A stretch of DNA of 64,000 nt from assembly GCF_030486595.1 (NCBI RefSeq), contig NZ_JAUJZH010000035.1:1-64000 (forward strand). Direction: 5' to 3'. Position 1 is the stretch's first letter. Every line of letters starts with the position of its first letter. Below the pieces are notes generated by a model, which saw nothing but the letters and a program-made list of their open reading frames with translations, was not told the DNA's origin and ran no database searches. Positions 16,568-25,248 of the stretch are shown one piece after another. Made by a program: the position numbers and the translations under genes. Source of the stretch: Variovorax ginsengisoli. Lineage in GTDB: Bacteria > Pseudomonadota > Gammaproteobacteria > Burkholderiales > Burkholderiaceae_C.

Positions 16568-17071
16568 CTAGCGGCCGGGCAGCTTCCAATCCGGCCGAAT
16601 GTAGTGGCACGTGTATCCGCTCGGATAGCGCTCGAGATAGTTCTGATGTTCCGGCTCGGCCTCCCAGAACGGGCCAGCGGGAACGATGTCGGTGCTGACA
16701 TCGCCGGGCCACAGGCCCGATGCGTCGACGTCGGCCACGGTGTTCTCGGCCACCTGCTTCTGCGCGTCGTCGAGGTAGAAGATGGCTGAACGGTAGCTGG
16801 AGCCGACATCGTTGCCCTGGCGATCCACCGTCGTCGGGTCATGGATCTGGAAGAAGAATTCCAGGATCTCGCGAAACGACACCCGGCGCGGATCAAACAC
16901 GAGTTCGAGCGCCTCAGCGTGGGTGCCATGGTCGAGGTAGGTGGCGTTGGACACGTCGCCTCCGGTGTAGCCCACGCGCGTGGACAGCACGCCGGGATGG
17001 CGCCTCAGCAGTGCCTCCATGCCCCAGAAGCATCCGCCGGCCAGGATCGCGGTTTCGGATCGTGTGGTCAT
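16568..17071 (-). CDS. msrA: Peptide-methionine (S)-S-oxide reductase
   Basis: A 167-aa MsrA repairing S-sulfoxides of methionine in proteins. The catalytic cysteine is in AGGCFWGME near the N-terminus, followed by GVLSTRVGYTGG, the DPTTVDRQGNDVGSSYRSAIF core and HQNYLERYP. The start at 17071 places the motif at the normal distance; 16 extra in-frame codons upstream look non-coding. It lies 113 bp downstream of the OsmC-like gene in the same direction, and its repair role fits the oxidative-stress island. Confidence 0.93.
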   Translation of the reverse strand: MTTRSETAILAGGCFWGMEALLRRHPGVLSTRVGYTGGDVSNATYLDHGTHAEALELVFDPRRVSFREILEFFFQIHDPTTVDRQGNDVGSSYRSAIFYLDDAQKQVAENTVADVDASGLWPGDVSTDIVPAGPFWEAEPEHQNYLERYPSGYTCHYIRPDWKLPGR

Positions 17072-17184
17072 TTCAGTTCTTTCGGTCAGTGGTTTCGCCT
17101 TCGCTTGCCTGTTGGGCAAGGGATGGCACGGGCTGGCGGCCCGTTCGACGCTCCGGAAGAAGGCGAACGGGCCGCGCGGTGGCC

Positions 17185-17652
17185 TTACACCGCCACGGCG
17201 TCCGTCGCAACGACGTTCGTGACGACGTCGATGTTGCCGTGGACGGCCTTCGAGTACGGGCAGACGTCGTGCGCCGCGCGCGCAATCGCATCGGCCACCT
17301 CGGGCGCAACGCCCGGCATGCGGACGTCGATTCGAGCCTGGATGAAGTACGCGGCGCCGGTCATGCCGAGATCCACTTCGATGTCGACCGACATGTCGGT
17401 GGGAAGCGTCACCTTCTTCGTCTTGGCCACGAGGCCGAGTGCGCCCGTGTAGCAGGCCGACCAGGCGCCGGCGAACAGTTGCTCCGCGGTCGGATGCATC
17501 TGGATCGCGTTGAACTCGATCTCGTTGCCGGCCTTTCCGGGAATCGAGAGTTGAATGTCGACGCGTTCATCGCCGCGTGGGGCACCTTCACGGCGGCTGG
17601 CCGTCGTATGGGTCTTGCCTGTGAGCAGCACGGTCTGGATCTTGGTAGTCAT
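17185..17652 (-). CDS. OsmC/Ohr-family peroxidase, second copy
   Basis: A 155-aa protein with LLTGKTHTTASR, the cysteine-containing AEQLFAGAWSACYTGALG and HDVCPYSKAVHGNIDV. It is related to the protein encoded at 5016-5435 but has an insertion before the first cysteine (NEIEFNAIQMHP) and a longer C-terminus, so it is a diverged paralogue rather than a recent duplicate. GAGGACTCCGCA precedes the ATG at 17652. It is driven by cassette C and probably cotranscribed with msrA. Confidence 0.9.
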   Translation of the reverse strand: MTTKIQTVLLTGKTHTTASRREGAPRGDERVDIQLSIPGKAGNEIEFNAIQMHPTAEQLFAGAWSACYTGALGLVAKTKKVTLPTDMSVDIEVDLGMTGAAYFIQARIDVRMPGVAPEVADAIARAAHDVCPYSKAVHGNIDVVTNVVATDAVAV

Positions 17653-17694
17653 TGCGGAGTCCTCTTCGGTTGGTTGGGAGGCGGGGCTGCAAAT

Positions 17695-17871
17695 GTTCAC
17701 AACCCGGGAGCAAGGATGCCGGGCATCGTGGTTGGCTTGTATTGCGCCCTGGTCAGGCAAGTCGGTCCCTCGGTATCGACAAGCGTGACTGCCGCACGCG
17801 AAATGCAGGAGGTCGCCAACCAGCAGCCGGAAAACCGTGCGCAAGGTTGTGCGAACTGAACCTTGGTTCAG
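17695..17871 (-). promoter_or_regulatory. Conserved promoter cassette, copy C
   Basis: Third copy of the cassette, 8 kb away from the others. The perfect palindrome CTGAACC-TT-GGTTCAG is at 17856-17871, a CCAACCAGC block lies about 39 bp inside, and the ~66-bp gene-proximal block ends 42 nt before the OsmC ATG. The distance between the proximal block and the palindrome is 161-162 bp in all three copies. The stretch 17872-18102 beyond it holds nothing recognisable. Confidence 0.7.
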
Positions 17872-18102
17872 TGGGAGCTGACGGGGGAAGATTCCAGAGA
17901 CCCGACGGTCTGGATCGCCATTTGCAAAGAGAAGGCGCGCAGTCGGAGCCCGATGACGAATCGGCCTCCGACAGGGTCCTGCAGTGGCAGTGGTGTGCAG
18001 GAAGGCGGCGCAGTTTTCAGTGCGGTGCTCGGGCGGACGAACGACTCGACACCAGGCAAGCCGGCACGGCGTCCGACCCGAGGAACGCTGCCAAACTATT
18101 CT

Positions 18103-19539
18103 TCAAGCCAACGTGTAGGCGGTCTTCACCACCGTGAAGAACTCCTGCGCATACCTGCCCTGCTCGCGCGGCCCGTAGCTCGACCCCTTGCGGCCGCCGA
18201 AGGGCACGTGGTAGTCCACCCCCGCCGTCGGCAGGTTGACCATCACCATGCCCGCCTGGCTGTGGCGCTTGAAATGCGTCGCGTGCTTCAGCGAGGTGGT
18301 GGCGATGCCGGCCGACAAACCGAACTCGGTGTCGTTGGCCGTGGCCAGTGCTTCCTCGTAGTTCTTCACCCGGATCACGCTCGCCACCGGCCCGAAGATC
18401 TCTTCCTTGTTGATGCGCATCGACGCCGCCGACTCGCTGAACAGCGCCGGCGACATGTAGTAGCCGTCGGTCTCGAGCTTCAGCCGCTCGCCGCCCGCGG
18501 CCAGCGTGGCGCCTTCGCCCTTGCCGATCGCGACGTATTCCAGGTCCTGCTCGAGCTGCGACTTCGAGGACACCGGACCGATGTCGGTGCCCTGCGCCAG
18601 CGCATCGCCGACCTTGATCTTCGCCATGCGAGCCTTCATCGCCTCGATGAACTTCGGATAGATGCCTTCGGTCACGATCAGCCGGCTCGACGCCGTGCAG
18701 CGCTGGCCGGTCGAATAGAAGGCGCTCTGCACGCTGAGCTCCACCGCCTGGTTCAGGTCGGCGTCGTCCAGTACCACCTGCGGGTTCTTGCCGCCCATCT
18801 CGAGCTGCACCTTCTTGTGGTTCGTCGCGCACTGCACCGCGATGTTGCGGCCCACGCCGACCGAGCCGGTGAAGCTGATCGCGTGGATGCCCGGGTGATT
18901 GACCAGCGCATCGCCGATCACGCTGCCGCGGCCCATCACCAGGTTGAACACGCCCGCCGGGATGCCCGAGCGGCTGATGATCTCGGCCAGCGCCCAGGCG
19001 CAGCCCGGCACCAGGTCGGCCGGCTTCATGACCACGCAGTTGCCGAAGGCCAGCGCCGGGGCGATCTTCCAGGCCGGGATGGCGATCGGGAAGTTCCATG
19101 GCGTGATCAGGCCGACCACGCCGACCGGCTCGCGCGTGATCTCGATGCCGATGCCGGGGCGCACCGACGGCAGCACCTCGCCCGACAGGCGCAGGCATTC
19201 GCCGGCGAAGAACTTGAAGATCTGCGCCGCGCGCGTGGCTTCGCCGATGCCTTCGGCCTTGGTCTTGCCTTCTTCGCGCGCCAGCAGCGTGCCGAGTTCT
19301 TCCTTGCGCGCCAGGATCTCGTTGCCGATCTTCTCGAGCGCCTCGGAGCGCGCCTGGATGCCGCCCGTCGACCAGGCCGGGAAGGCGGCGGTGGCCGCCG
19401 CCACGGCGGCGTCGACCTGGGCCGCGTCGCCCTGCGCGTACTGGCCCAGCACGTCGCCGAGATTGCTCGGGTTGACGTTCGGGCTGTAGCTGGCGGCCGC
19501 GCGCCATTCGCCGTTGATGAGGTTGTCGAAGTTCTGCAT
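18103..19539 (-). CDS. 2-oxoglutarate semialdehyde dehydrogenase (ALDH family)
   Basis: A 478-aa NAD(P)-dependent aldehyde dehydrogenase. The cofactor and active-site landmarks are TPWNFPIAIPAWKIAPAL, SFTGSVGVGR, the general base Glu in LEMGGKNP and the catalytic Cys in FYSTGQRCTASSR. It is annotated as the last step of the non-phosphorylative pentose route, oxidising 2,5-dioxopentanoate to 2-oxoglutarate, because it directly follows the 2-keto-3-deoxyarabonate dehydratase gene in an operon that encodes every other step. ALDH substrate choice cannot be read from motifs alone. Confidence 0.85.
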   Translation of the reverse strand: MQNFDNLINGEWRAAASYSPNVNPSNLGDVLGQYAQGDAAQVDAAVAAATAAFPAWSTGGIQARSEALEKIGNEILARKEELGTLLAREEGKTKAEGIGEATRAAQIFKFFAGECLRLSGEVLPSVRPGIGIEITREPVGVVGLITPWNFPIAIPAWKIAPALAFGNCVVMKPADLVPGCAWALAEIISRSGIPAGVFNLVMGRGSVIGDALVNHPGIHAISFTGSVGVGRNIAVQCATNHKKVQLEMGGKNPQVVLDDADLNQAVELSVQSAFYSTGQRCTASSRLIVTEGIYPKFIEAMKARMAKIKVGDALAQGTDIGPVSSKSQLEQDLEYVAIGKGEGATLAAGGERLKLETDGYYMSPALFSESAASMRINKEEIFGPVASVIRVKNYEEALATANDTEFGLSAGIATTSLKHATHFKRHSQAGMVMVNLPTAGVDYHVPFGGRKGSSYGPREQGRYAQEFFTVVKTAYTLA

Positions 19540-19554
19540 GATTCGTTCCTTCGC

Positions 19555-20484
19555 TCAGCGCGCCCAGCGCAGGACCTGCGCGTCGAGCCGGCGCGCGGTC
19601 TCGATCAGCAGCTTGCGGGCAGCCGGTTGGATCGGTGGGAAGGGATGCCGCGGCGCCTCGCAGGCGATCACGCCGCCTTCCTTCATGAGCGACTTGGCGG
19701 CCAGCGGACCGCACTGGCGGTTCTCGATGTTGATGAGCGGCAGCCAGCGCTCGTAGTCCGCGATCGCCTCGTCGCGCCGGCCTTCGCGCCAGGCATCGAG
19801 GATCGGGCGGATGCCGTCGGGAAAGCCGCCGCCGGTCATGGCGCCGGTCGCACCGGCATCGAGATCGGGCACCAGCGTGATCGCCTCCTCGCCATCCCAG
19901 GGCCCTTCGATCGCATCGCCACCGAGGCGGATCAGCTCTCGCAGCTTGGCCGCGGCGCCCGCGGTCTCGATCTTGAAGTAGGCGACGTTCTCGATCTCCT
20001 TGGCCATGCGCGCCAGGAAGGCCGGCGACAGCGGCGTGCCCGCCGCCGGAGCGTCCTGGATCATGATCGGAATCGTCACCGCATCGGAGAGCCGTTGATA
20101 GAACTCGTGGATCTGCGGCTCGCCGACCCGGAAGGTCGCGCCGTGGTAGGGCGGCATGACCATCAGCATCGATGCGCCCATGGCCTGCGCGCGCTGGCTG
20201 CGCTCGGCGCAGACCCGAGTGCTGAAGTGCGTGGTGGTCACGATCACCGGCACGCGTCCGGCCACATGCTCGAGGATCGTGCGCGTCAACACTTCGCGCT
20301 CGTCGTCCGCGAGCAGGAACTGCTCCGAGAAGTTGGCGAGGATGCACAGTCCGTTGGATCCGGCATCGATCATGAAGTCGACGCAGCGCTTCTGGCTTTC
20401 GAGGTCGAGCTCGCCGGTTTCGGTGAAGGGGGTCGGGACGACCGGAAACAGGCCTTGGTAGCGGGGAGGTTTGGTTGCAGTCAT
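19555..20484 (-). CDS. 2-Keto-3-deoxy-L-arabonate dehydratase (DapA superfamily)
   Basis: A 309-aa class I aldolase-fold enzyme. It opens with GLFPVVPTPFTETGELD; the Schiff-base lysine is in AYFKIETAG, and the usual DapA tyrosine motif is replaced by MIQDAPAAG, as in sugar-acid dehydratases rather than lysine-pathway synthases. In the L-arabinose pathway it converts 2-keto-3-deoxyarabonate to 2-oxoglutarate semialdehyde, the substrate of the adjacent dehydrogenase. Its ATG overlaps the stop of the aldose epimerase gene (ATGA). An aldolase role is the alternative, but the adjacent dehydrogenase favours dehydration. Confidence 0.82.
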   Translation of the reverse strand: MTATKPPRYQGLFPVVPTPFTETGELDLESQKRCVDFMIDAGSNGLCILANFSEQFLLADDEREVLTRTILEHVAGRVPVIVTTTHFSTRVCAERSQRAQAMGASMLMVMPPYHGATFRVGEPQIHEFYQRLSDAVTIPIMIQDAPAAGTPLSPAFLARMAKEIENVAYFKIETAGAAAKLRELIRLGGDAIEGPWDGEEAITLVPDLDAGATGAMTGGGFPDGIRPILDAWREGRRDEAIADYERWLPLINIENRQCGPLAAKSLMKEGGVIACEAPRHPFPPIQPAARKLLIETARRLDAQVLRWAR

Positions 20485-21581
20485 GGGGTTCTCTCGGTGG
20501 GTTGGGGGGCGCACAGCCCGAAGCGGTGCACCGTCGTGCTCGAATGGATCTCCCCCGGCCGCAGCAGGGTCGAGGGGAAGCCGGGCTGGTTCGGTGCATC
20601 CGGAAAGTGTTGGGTCTCCAGGCACAGGCCGTCGCCCTGTCGGATGGCCTGCCCATTCGCGCCCAACAGGCTGCCGTCCAGGAAGTTGCCTGAATAGAAC
20701 TGCAGGCCGGGCTCGGTGGTCTCGATGTCCATGACGCGGCCTGACACCGGGTCGGCCAGGCGGGCGGCGAAGCGCAGGCCGGGCGTGTCGACCGGGTCCA
20801 GCACCCAGTTGTGGTCGTAGCCCCGTGCGCGCAGCAGCTGGGGATGTCCGTCGCGGATGCGCTCGCCGATGGTCGTCGCCGTGCGGAAATCGAAGGGCGT
20901 TCCGGCCACCCCGGCAATGCCCTCGGGAATCAGCCCGTCGTCGACCGGGCAATAGCGGCTGGCCGGGATCGTGAGCCGATGGCCGAGGATGCCGCCCTTG
21001 CCCGCCAGGTTGAAATAGTCGTGGTGCGTAAGGTTGACGATCGTCGCGCGATCGCTTCGGGCCTCGTAGTCGATGCGGTATTCGTTGTCTGCGGTGAGCG
21101 TGTAGCGCACCCGGATCTCCGCCCGCCCGGGGTAGCCCTGGTCGCCGTGCGCGCTCACCAGCCTGAGCGCGAGCGCCACGCTGCCGTCGCCCGTGGGAGG
21201 CACGGGCTCGATGTCCCACCAGCGGCGGCCGAAGCCACCGGGCCCGCCATGCAGCGCGTGGGGGCTGCCAGCGTCGAGCGCCAGCTGGAACGGCTCGCCG
21301 TCGATCGAGAACCGGCCGTGGGCGATCCGGTTGGCATGGCGGCCGACGATGGTCCCGAAGTGCGGATTGCGCGCCTCGTAGTCCGCGAGCGATGGCAGGC
21401 CCAGCACGATGCTCTCGGCCGTGCCGTTGCGGTCCGGCACGCGCAGCGCGGTCACGATGCCGCCCAGGTTGATGGCGCTCAGCGACAGGCCCGCGCCGTT
21501 GTCGAGGGTGTACTCGAAGACCTCGCGGCCATCGGCCAGCGTGCCGAATTCGCGCCGGCCGATCCGCGCCGTCGCGTTCAC
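20481..21581 (-). CDS. galM: Aldose 1-epimerase (mutarotase)
   Basis: A 366-aa GalM-family protein that interconverts alpha and beta anomers of sugars. Signature stretches are GRHANRIAHGRF, PHALHGGPGGFGRRWW, the catalytic-histidine region VNLTHHDYFNLAG and the C-terminal GLQFYSGNFLDG with its glutamate-containing ETTEPG. The start is GTG at 21581, overlapping the stop of the lactonase gene (GTGA); no ATG fits. In this operon it would supply the anomer used by the sugar dehydrogenase. Confidence 0.88.
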   Translation of the reverse strand: MNATARIGRREFGTLADGREVFEYTLDNGAGLSLSAINLGGIVTALRVPDRNGTAESIVLGLPSLADYEARNPHFGTIVGRHANRIAHGRFSIDGEPFQLALDAGSPHALHGGPGGFGRRWWDIEPVPPTGDGSVALALRLVSAHGDQGYPGRAEIRVRYTLTADNEYRIDYEARSDRATIVNLTHHDYFNLAGKGGILGHRLTIPASRYCPVDDGLIPEGIAGVAGTPFDFRTATTIGERIRDGHPQLLRARGYDHNWVLDPVDTPGLRFAARLADPVSGRVMDIETTEPGLQFYSGNFLDGSLLGANGQAIRQGDGLCLETQHFPDAPNQPGFPSTLLRPGEIHSSTTVHRFGLCAPQPTERTP

Positions 21582-22453
21582 GGCACCCCCGCGAAGCGCG
21601 ATTCCGGCAGGCCGCGCCAACCCGGTTGCAGGACGAACACGCCGCCGGCCTCTGGCTGCGCCTGCAGCTCGGCCGCCGAGAGGCCGGCCCGTGCGGTGGT
21701 CACATAGAGCCGGTCGAGGTCCGCACCGCCGAAGGCCGGGCAGGTCACCTGCGAAGCCGGCACTTCGAAGCGGGCCGACTCGCGGCCGGCGGCATCCCAG
21801 CGCACCACGCAGCTGCCACGCCACTGCGCATTCCACAGGCCGCCATCGGCGTCCACGGCCGAGCCGTCGGCGAAGCCATCGCTTTCGCGCAGCCGGACGA
21901 AGACCCGGGGCGTGCCGAGGCGGCCATCGGCCCCGTAGTCGACGCTGAAGATGGTCCGCGTCGGCGAATCGGCGTAGTACATCATGCGGCCGTCCGGGCT
22001 GAACGCGATGCTGTTGCCGACACCCGCCGGCGGCAGCGCCAGGCGCTCGACCTGCAGGTCGGGATGAACGCGATAGAAGTGCCCGACCGGCGCCTCCGCC
22101 GGGTTGAACATGCCGAACACGAAACGTCCCTGGCGGTCGCAGCGGCCATCGTTGATGCGGGTGTCGGGCTGCGCGGCGTCGACCGGAAGGATCGGCGACA
22201 GCGTCCCCTGCGCCAGGTCGAACAGCGCGATGCCGGAGGCCAGCCCCAGCAGCAGGTGCGAGCCGTTGTCGCACAGGGCGAAGCTGCCGAGGCGCTCCGG
22301 CAGGGTCCATTGGCGTGTCCGGCCCTGCGAGGCGTCCCAGCGATGCAGGGTGGCGCCCTCGATGTCGGTCCAGTAGAGCGCGCCCGTGCGCTCGCACCAC
22401 AGAGGGCATTCGCCCAGCCGGGCCTGGGCATCGACGAGCAGTTGCGCCTTCAT
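21578..22453 (-). CDS. SMP-30/gluconolactonase-family sugar lactonase
   Basis: A 291-aa six-bladed propeller lactonase. The family is visible in LGECPLWCERTGALYWTDIEG (metal-ligand Glu), DTRINDGRCDRQGRFVFGMF, NSIAFSPDGRMMYYADS and SDGFADGSAVDADGGLW. It should open the aldono-lactone made by the SDR to the acid used by the dehydratase across the divergent promoter. Its ATG shares a base with the SDR stop (TGATG). A second ATG nine bases earlier (22462) is possible. Confidence 0.88.
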   Translation of the reverse strand: MKAQLLVDAQARLGECPLWCERTGALYWTDIEGATLHRWDASQGRTRQWTLPERLGSFALCDNGSHLLLGLASGIALFDLAQGTLSPILPVDAAQPDTRINDGRCDRQGRFVFGMFNPAEAPVGHFYRVHPDLQVERLALPPAGVGNSIAFSPDGRMMYYADSPTRTIFSVDYGADGRLGTPRVFVRLRESDGFADGSAVDADGGLWNAQWRGSCVVRWDAAGRESARFEVPASQVTCPAFGGADLDRLYVTTARAGLSAAELQAQPEAGGVFVLQPGWRGLPESRFAGVP

Positions 22454-23214
22454 CAGGTCCATCCCCCGTCGACCACGAAGTCCTGGGCCGTGCACATGGC
22501 GCTGTCGTCGGCCGCCAGGAACAGCGCCATCCGCGCGATGTGCTCCGCCATCAGCGGTTGGTTGATGCACTGGCCGCGCGCGATCTCGGCGCGTGCCGCA
22601 TCGTCGACCCACAGCTTCAGCTGCTTTTCCGTCATCACCCAGCCCGGCACCAGCGTGTTGACCCGGATGTTGAAAGCACCGAGATCGCGTGCCAGGCTGC
22701 GCGTGAGCCCCTGCACCGCCGCCTTGGCGGTCGTGTAGACCGGCATCCCTCCCTGCTTGAGCTTCCAGCTGATCGAGCCGAAGTTGACGATCGAGCCGCC
22801 GCCGAGCTGGCGCATGTCCTGCGCCACGCTGCGCGCGGCAAAGAACTGGTGCCTGAGGTTGACCGCGATGCCGGCATCCCAGGTCTCGGGCGTGGTGTCC
22901 TCGATGCGGTGGCGGCGATCGTTGGCGGCGTTGTTGAGCAGCACGGCGATCGGGCCGTGGCGACGCCGCACGGCCTCGATGGCGGCTTCCAGCGCGGCTA
23001 CATCGGTCAGGTCGGCGGCGACGAAGAGCGGCGCGTGCCGGGCGTCGGCCAGCCGCTCGGCGAGCGCGGCGCCCCCGGCGTCGATGTCGATGAAGCCGAC
23101 CCTGGCACCTTGCGCCGCGAACTGTTCGACAAGGGTGGCGCCGATGCCGGTCGCACCACCGGTGATCAGCACGGTGCGGTCGGCCAGGCTCGGATAGTGG
23201 GCAAAGGCGGTCAT
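22453..23214 (-). CDS. SDR sugar 1-dehydrogenase (XylB-like)
   Basis: A 253-aa short-chain dehydrogenase with TGGATGIGATLV cofactor loop, NNAAND, catalytic Ser in NFGSISWKL and YTTAKAAVQG (Tyr-x3-Lys). The NNAANDRRH and VNLRHQFFAARSVA stretches resemble Caulobacter D-xylose dehydrogenase XylB, so it probably oxidises an aldopentose at C1 to the lactone. Given the L-arabonate-type dehydratases alongside, L-arabinose is the likeliest substrate, with D-xylose or D-galactose also possible. It is the first gene of the minus-strand operon. Confidence 0.85.
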   Translation of the reverse strand: MTAFAHYPSLADRTVLITGGATGIGATLVEQFAAQGARVGFIDIDAGGAALAERLADARHAPLFVAADLTDVAALEAAIEAVRRRHGPIAVLLNNAANDRRHRIEDTTPETWDAGIAVNLRHQFFAARSVAQDMRQLGGGSIVNFGSISWKLKQGGMPVYTTAKAAVQGLTRSLARDLGAFNIRVNTLVPGWVMTEKQLKLWVDDAARAEIARGQCINQPLMAEHIARMALFLAADDSAMCTAQDFVVDGGWT

Positions 23215-23259
23215 GGTGGTGCCCGCGGAGGCGGGAAATGCTTCAGTCAGCCGATTATG

Positions 23260-23270
23260 TAGTCATACTT
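23260..23270. promoter_or_regulatory. FadR/GntR-type operator, site 1
   Basis: TAGTCATACTT fits the FadR-family pattern T-N-GT-N3-AC-N-A/T. It lies in the AT-rich divergent region between the SDR and dehydratase genes, 46 bp before the SDR start, and repeats as TAGTCTTACTAT at 23324. The FCD regulator at 25249 is the likely ligand-responsive binder. Confidence 0.5.
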
Positions 23271-23323
23271 AATGACAAGAAAATGGCTAAATCTAGGGGT
23301 TTCCCCGAGAAAGATAGGATAAA

Positions 23324-23335
23324 TAGTCTTACTAT
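23324..23335. promoter_or_regulatory. FadR/GntR-type operator, site 2
   Basis: TAGTCTTACTAT, embedded in ATAGT-CTT-ACTAT (perfect 5-bp arms), shares TAGTCWTACT with site 1, 64 bp away. It lies 36 bp before the dehydratase ATG at 23371. Together the two sites could control both divergent promoters. Confidence 0.5.
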
Positions 23336-23370
23336 ATTTGCGACTTCGTTCAATCCCCATGAAAGCATCC

Positions 23371-25113
23371 ATGTCGAAGTCGCCCGTCAAGCTCAGGTCC
23401 GCCGAATGGTTCGGGACCGCCGACAAGAACGGATTCATGTACCGCAGCTGGATGAAGAACCAGGGCATCCCCGACCACGAATTCCAGGGCAAGCCGGTGA
23501 TCGGGATCTGCAACACCTGGTCGGAGCTGACGCCCTGCAACGCCCACTTCCGCAAGCTCGCCGAGCACGTGCGACGCGGGATCATCGAAGCGGGTGGCTT
23601 TCCGGTCGAGTTCCCGGTGTTCTCGAACGGCGAATCGAACCTGCGCCCCACCGCGATGTTCACGCGCAACCTCGCGAGCATCGATGTCGAGGAATCCATC
23701 CGCGGCAATCCGATCGATGGCGTCGTGCTGCTGGTCGGCTGCGACAAGACCACGCCGGCTCTGCTGATGGGCGCGGCCAGCGTCGATGTACCGGCCATCG
23801 CGGTCAGCGGCGGTCCGATGCTCAACGGCAAGCACCAGGGCCGGGACATCGGCTCGGGCACGGTGGTCTGGCAGCTCTCCGAACAGGTCAAGGCCGGGAC
23901 CATCACCCTGCACGAGTTCATGTCGGCCGAGGCCGGCATGTCGCGTTCGGCCGGCACCTGCAACACCATGGGCACGGCCTCGACCATGGCCTGCATGGCC
24001 GAGGCGCTGGGCGTCACGCTGCCGCACAACGCGGCCATCCCGGCGGTCGATTCCAGGCGCTACGTGCTGGCCCACATGAGCGGCATCCGGATCGTCGAGA
24101 TGGTGCGCGAGGACCTGCGGCTGTCGAAGCTGCTGACACGCCAGGCGTTCGAGAACGCGATCCGCACCAACGCCGCGATCGGCGGCTCGACCAACGCCGT
24201 GATCCACCTGAAGGCGATCGCCGGGCGCATCGGCGTCGAACTCGCGCTCGACGACTGGACGACCATCGGCCAGGGCACGCCCACGCTGGTGGACCTGATG
24301 CCTTCGGGCCGCTTCCTGATGGAGGACTTCTACTATGCGGGCGGCCTGCCGGCCGTGCTGCGCCGCCTGGGCGAGGCCGGCCGCCTGCCGCATCCCGATG
24401 CGCTCACCGCCAACGGGCAGTCGCTCTGGGACAACGTCAAGGACGCCCCCTCCTACAACCCCGAGGTCATCCGCGACTGGGACACCCCGCTGGTCCCGGA
24501 CGGCAGCATCCGCGTCCTGCGCGGCAACCTCGCGCCGCGGGGCGCGGTGCTCAAGCCCTCGGCCGCCACCGCGCGCCTGCTGCGGCACCGGGGCCGCGCG
24601 GTGGTCTTCGAGAACCTCGACGACTACAAGGCGCGGATCGCCGACCCCGACCTCGACGTCAGCGCCGACTCGATCCTGGTGCTCAAGAACTGCGGCCCGC
24701 GCGGCTACCCGGGCATGGCCGAGGTCGGCAACATGGGCTTGCCGCCGAAGCTGCTGGCGCAGGGCGTGACCGACATGGTCCGCATCTCCGATGCGCGCAT
24801 GAGCGGCACCGCCTACGGCACGGTGGTGCTGCATGTGGCCCCCGAGGCCCGCGCCGGCGGCCCGCTGGCGGTGGTCCGCGAAGGCGACTGGATCGAGCTC
24901 GACTGCGACACCGGCCGGCTGCACCTCGAGGTGAGCGACGCCGAGCTCGCCGACCGGCTCGCGACCTGGGCCGCCGGGCAGCAGGCGGACCCGGCCGACG
25001 GCTCGGGCTACCGGAAGCTCTACGTCGAACACGTCATGCAGGCCGATGAAGGCTGCGATTTCGATTTTCTCGTCGGCCGTCGCGGCGCCGGCGTGCCGCG
25101 GCATTCCCATTGA
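23371..25113 (+). CDS. L-arabonate dehydratase (IlvD/Edd family)
   Basis: A 580-aa Fe-S sugar-acid dehydratase. The family is shown by GICNTWSELTPCN, LLVGCDKTTPALLMGAASV, MSRSAGTCNTMGTAST (cluster cysteines) and the C-terminal MSGTAYGTVVLHVAPEA. The opening KLRSAEWFGTADKNGFMYRS is characteristic of pentonate dehydratases rather than IlvD. It makes 2-keto-3-deoxyarabonate for the dehydratase at 19555. The ATG at 23371 gives the usual family length; ATG 23359 is in frame upstream. Confidence 0.88.
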   Translation: MSKSPVKLRSAEWFGTADKNGFMYRSWMKNQGIPDHEFQGKPVIGICNTWSELTPCNAHFRKLAEHVRRGIIEAGGFPVEFPVFSNGESNLRPTAMFTRNLASIDVEESIRGNPIDGVVLLVGCDKTTPALLMGAASVDVPAIAVSGGPMLNGKHQGRDIGSGTVVWQLSEQVKAGTITLHEFMSAEAGMSRSAGTCNTMGTASTMACMAEALGVTLPHNAAIPAVDSRRYVLAHMSGIRIVEMVREDLRLSKLLTRQAFENAIRTNAAIGGSTNAVIHLKAIAGRIGVELALDDWTTIGQGTPTLVDLMPSGRFLMEDFYYAGGLPAVLRRLGEAGRLPHPDALTANGQSLWDNVKDAPSYNPEVIRDWDTPLVPDGSIRVLRGNLAPRGAVLKPSAATARLLRHRGRAVVFENLDDYKARIADPDLDVSADSILVLKNCGPRGYPGMAEVGNMGLPPKLLAQGVTDMVRISDARMSGTAYGTVVLHVAPEARAGGPLAVVREGDWIELDCDTGRLHLEVSDAELADRLATWAAGQQADPADGSGYRKLYVEHVMQADEGCDFDFLVGRRGAGVPRHSH

Positions 25114-25248
25114 CCCTGCCGGGGCCCCGCGGGACCCGGCGCACATGACCCGAACACTGGAGACAAGCACGATGCTCGAGCTTCGCCGTGGCGGACGGGA
25201 TGTGACAATCCCGTGCAGACCGCAACCTCCCATGGGACTTCCTCGCAG

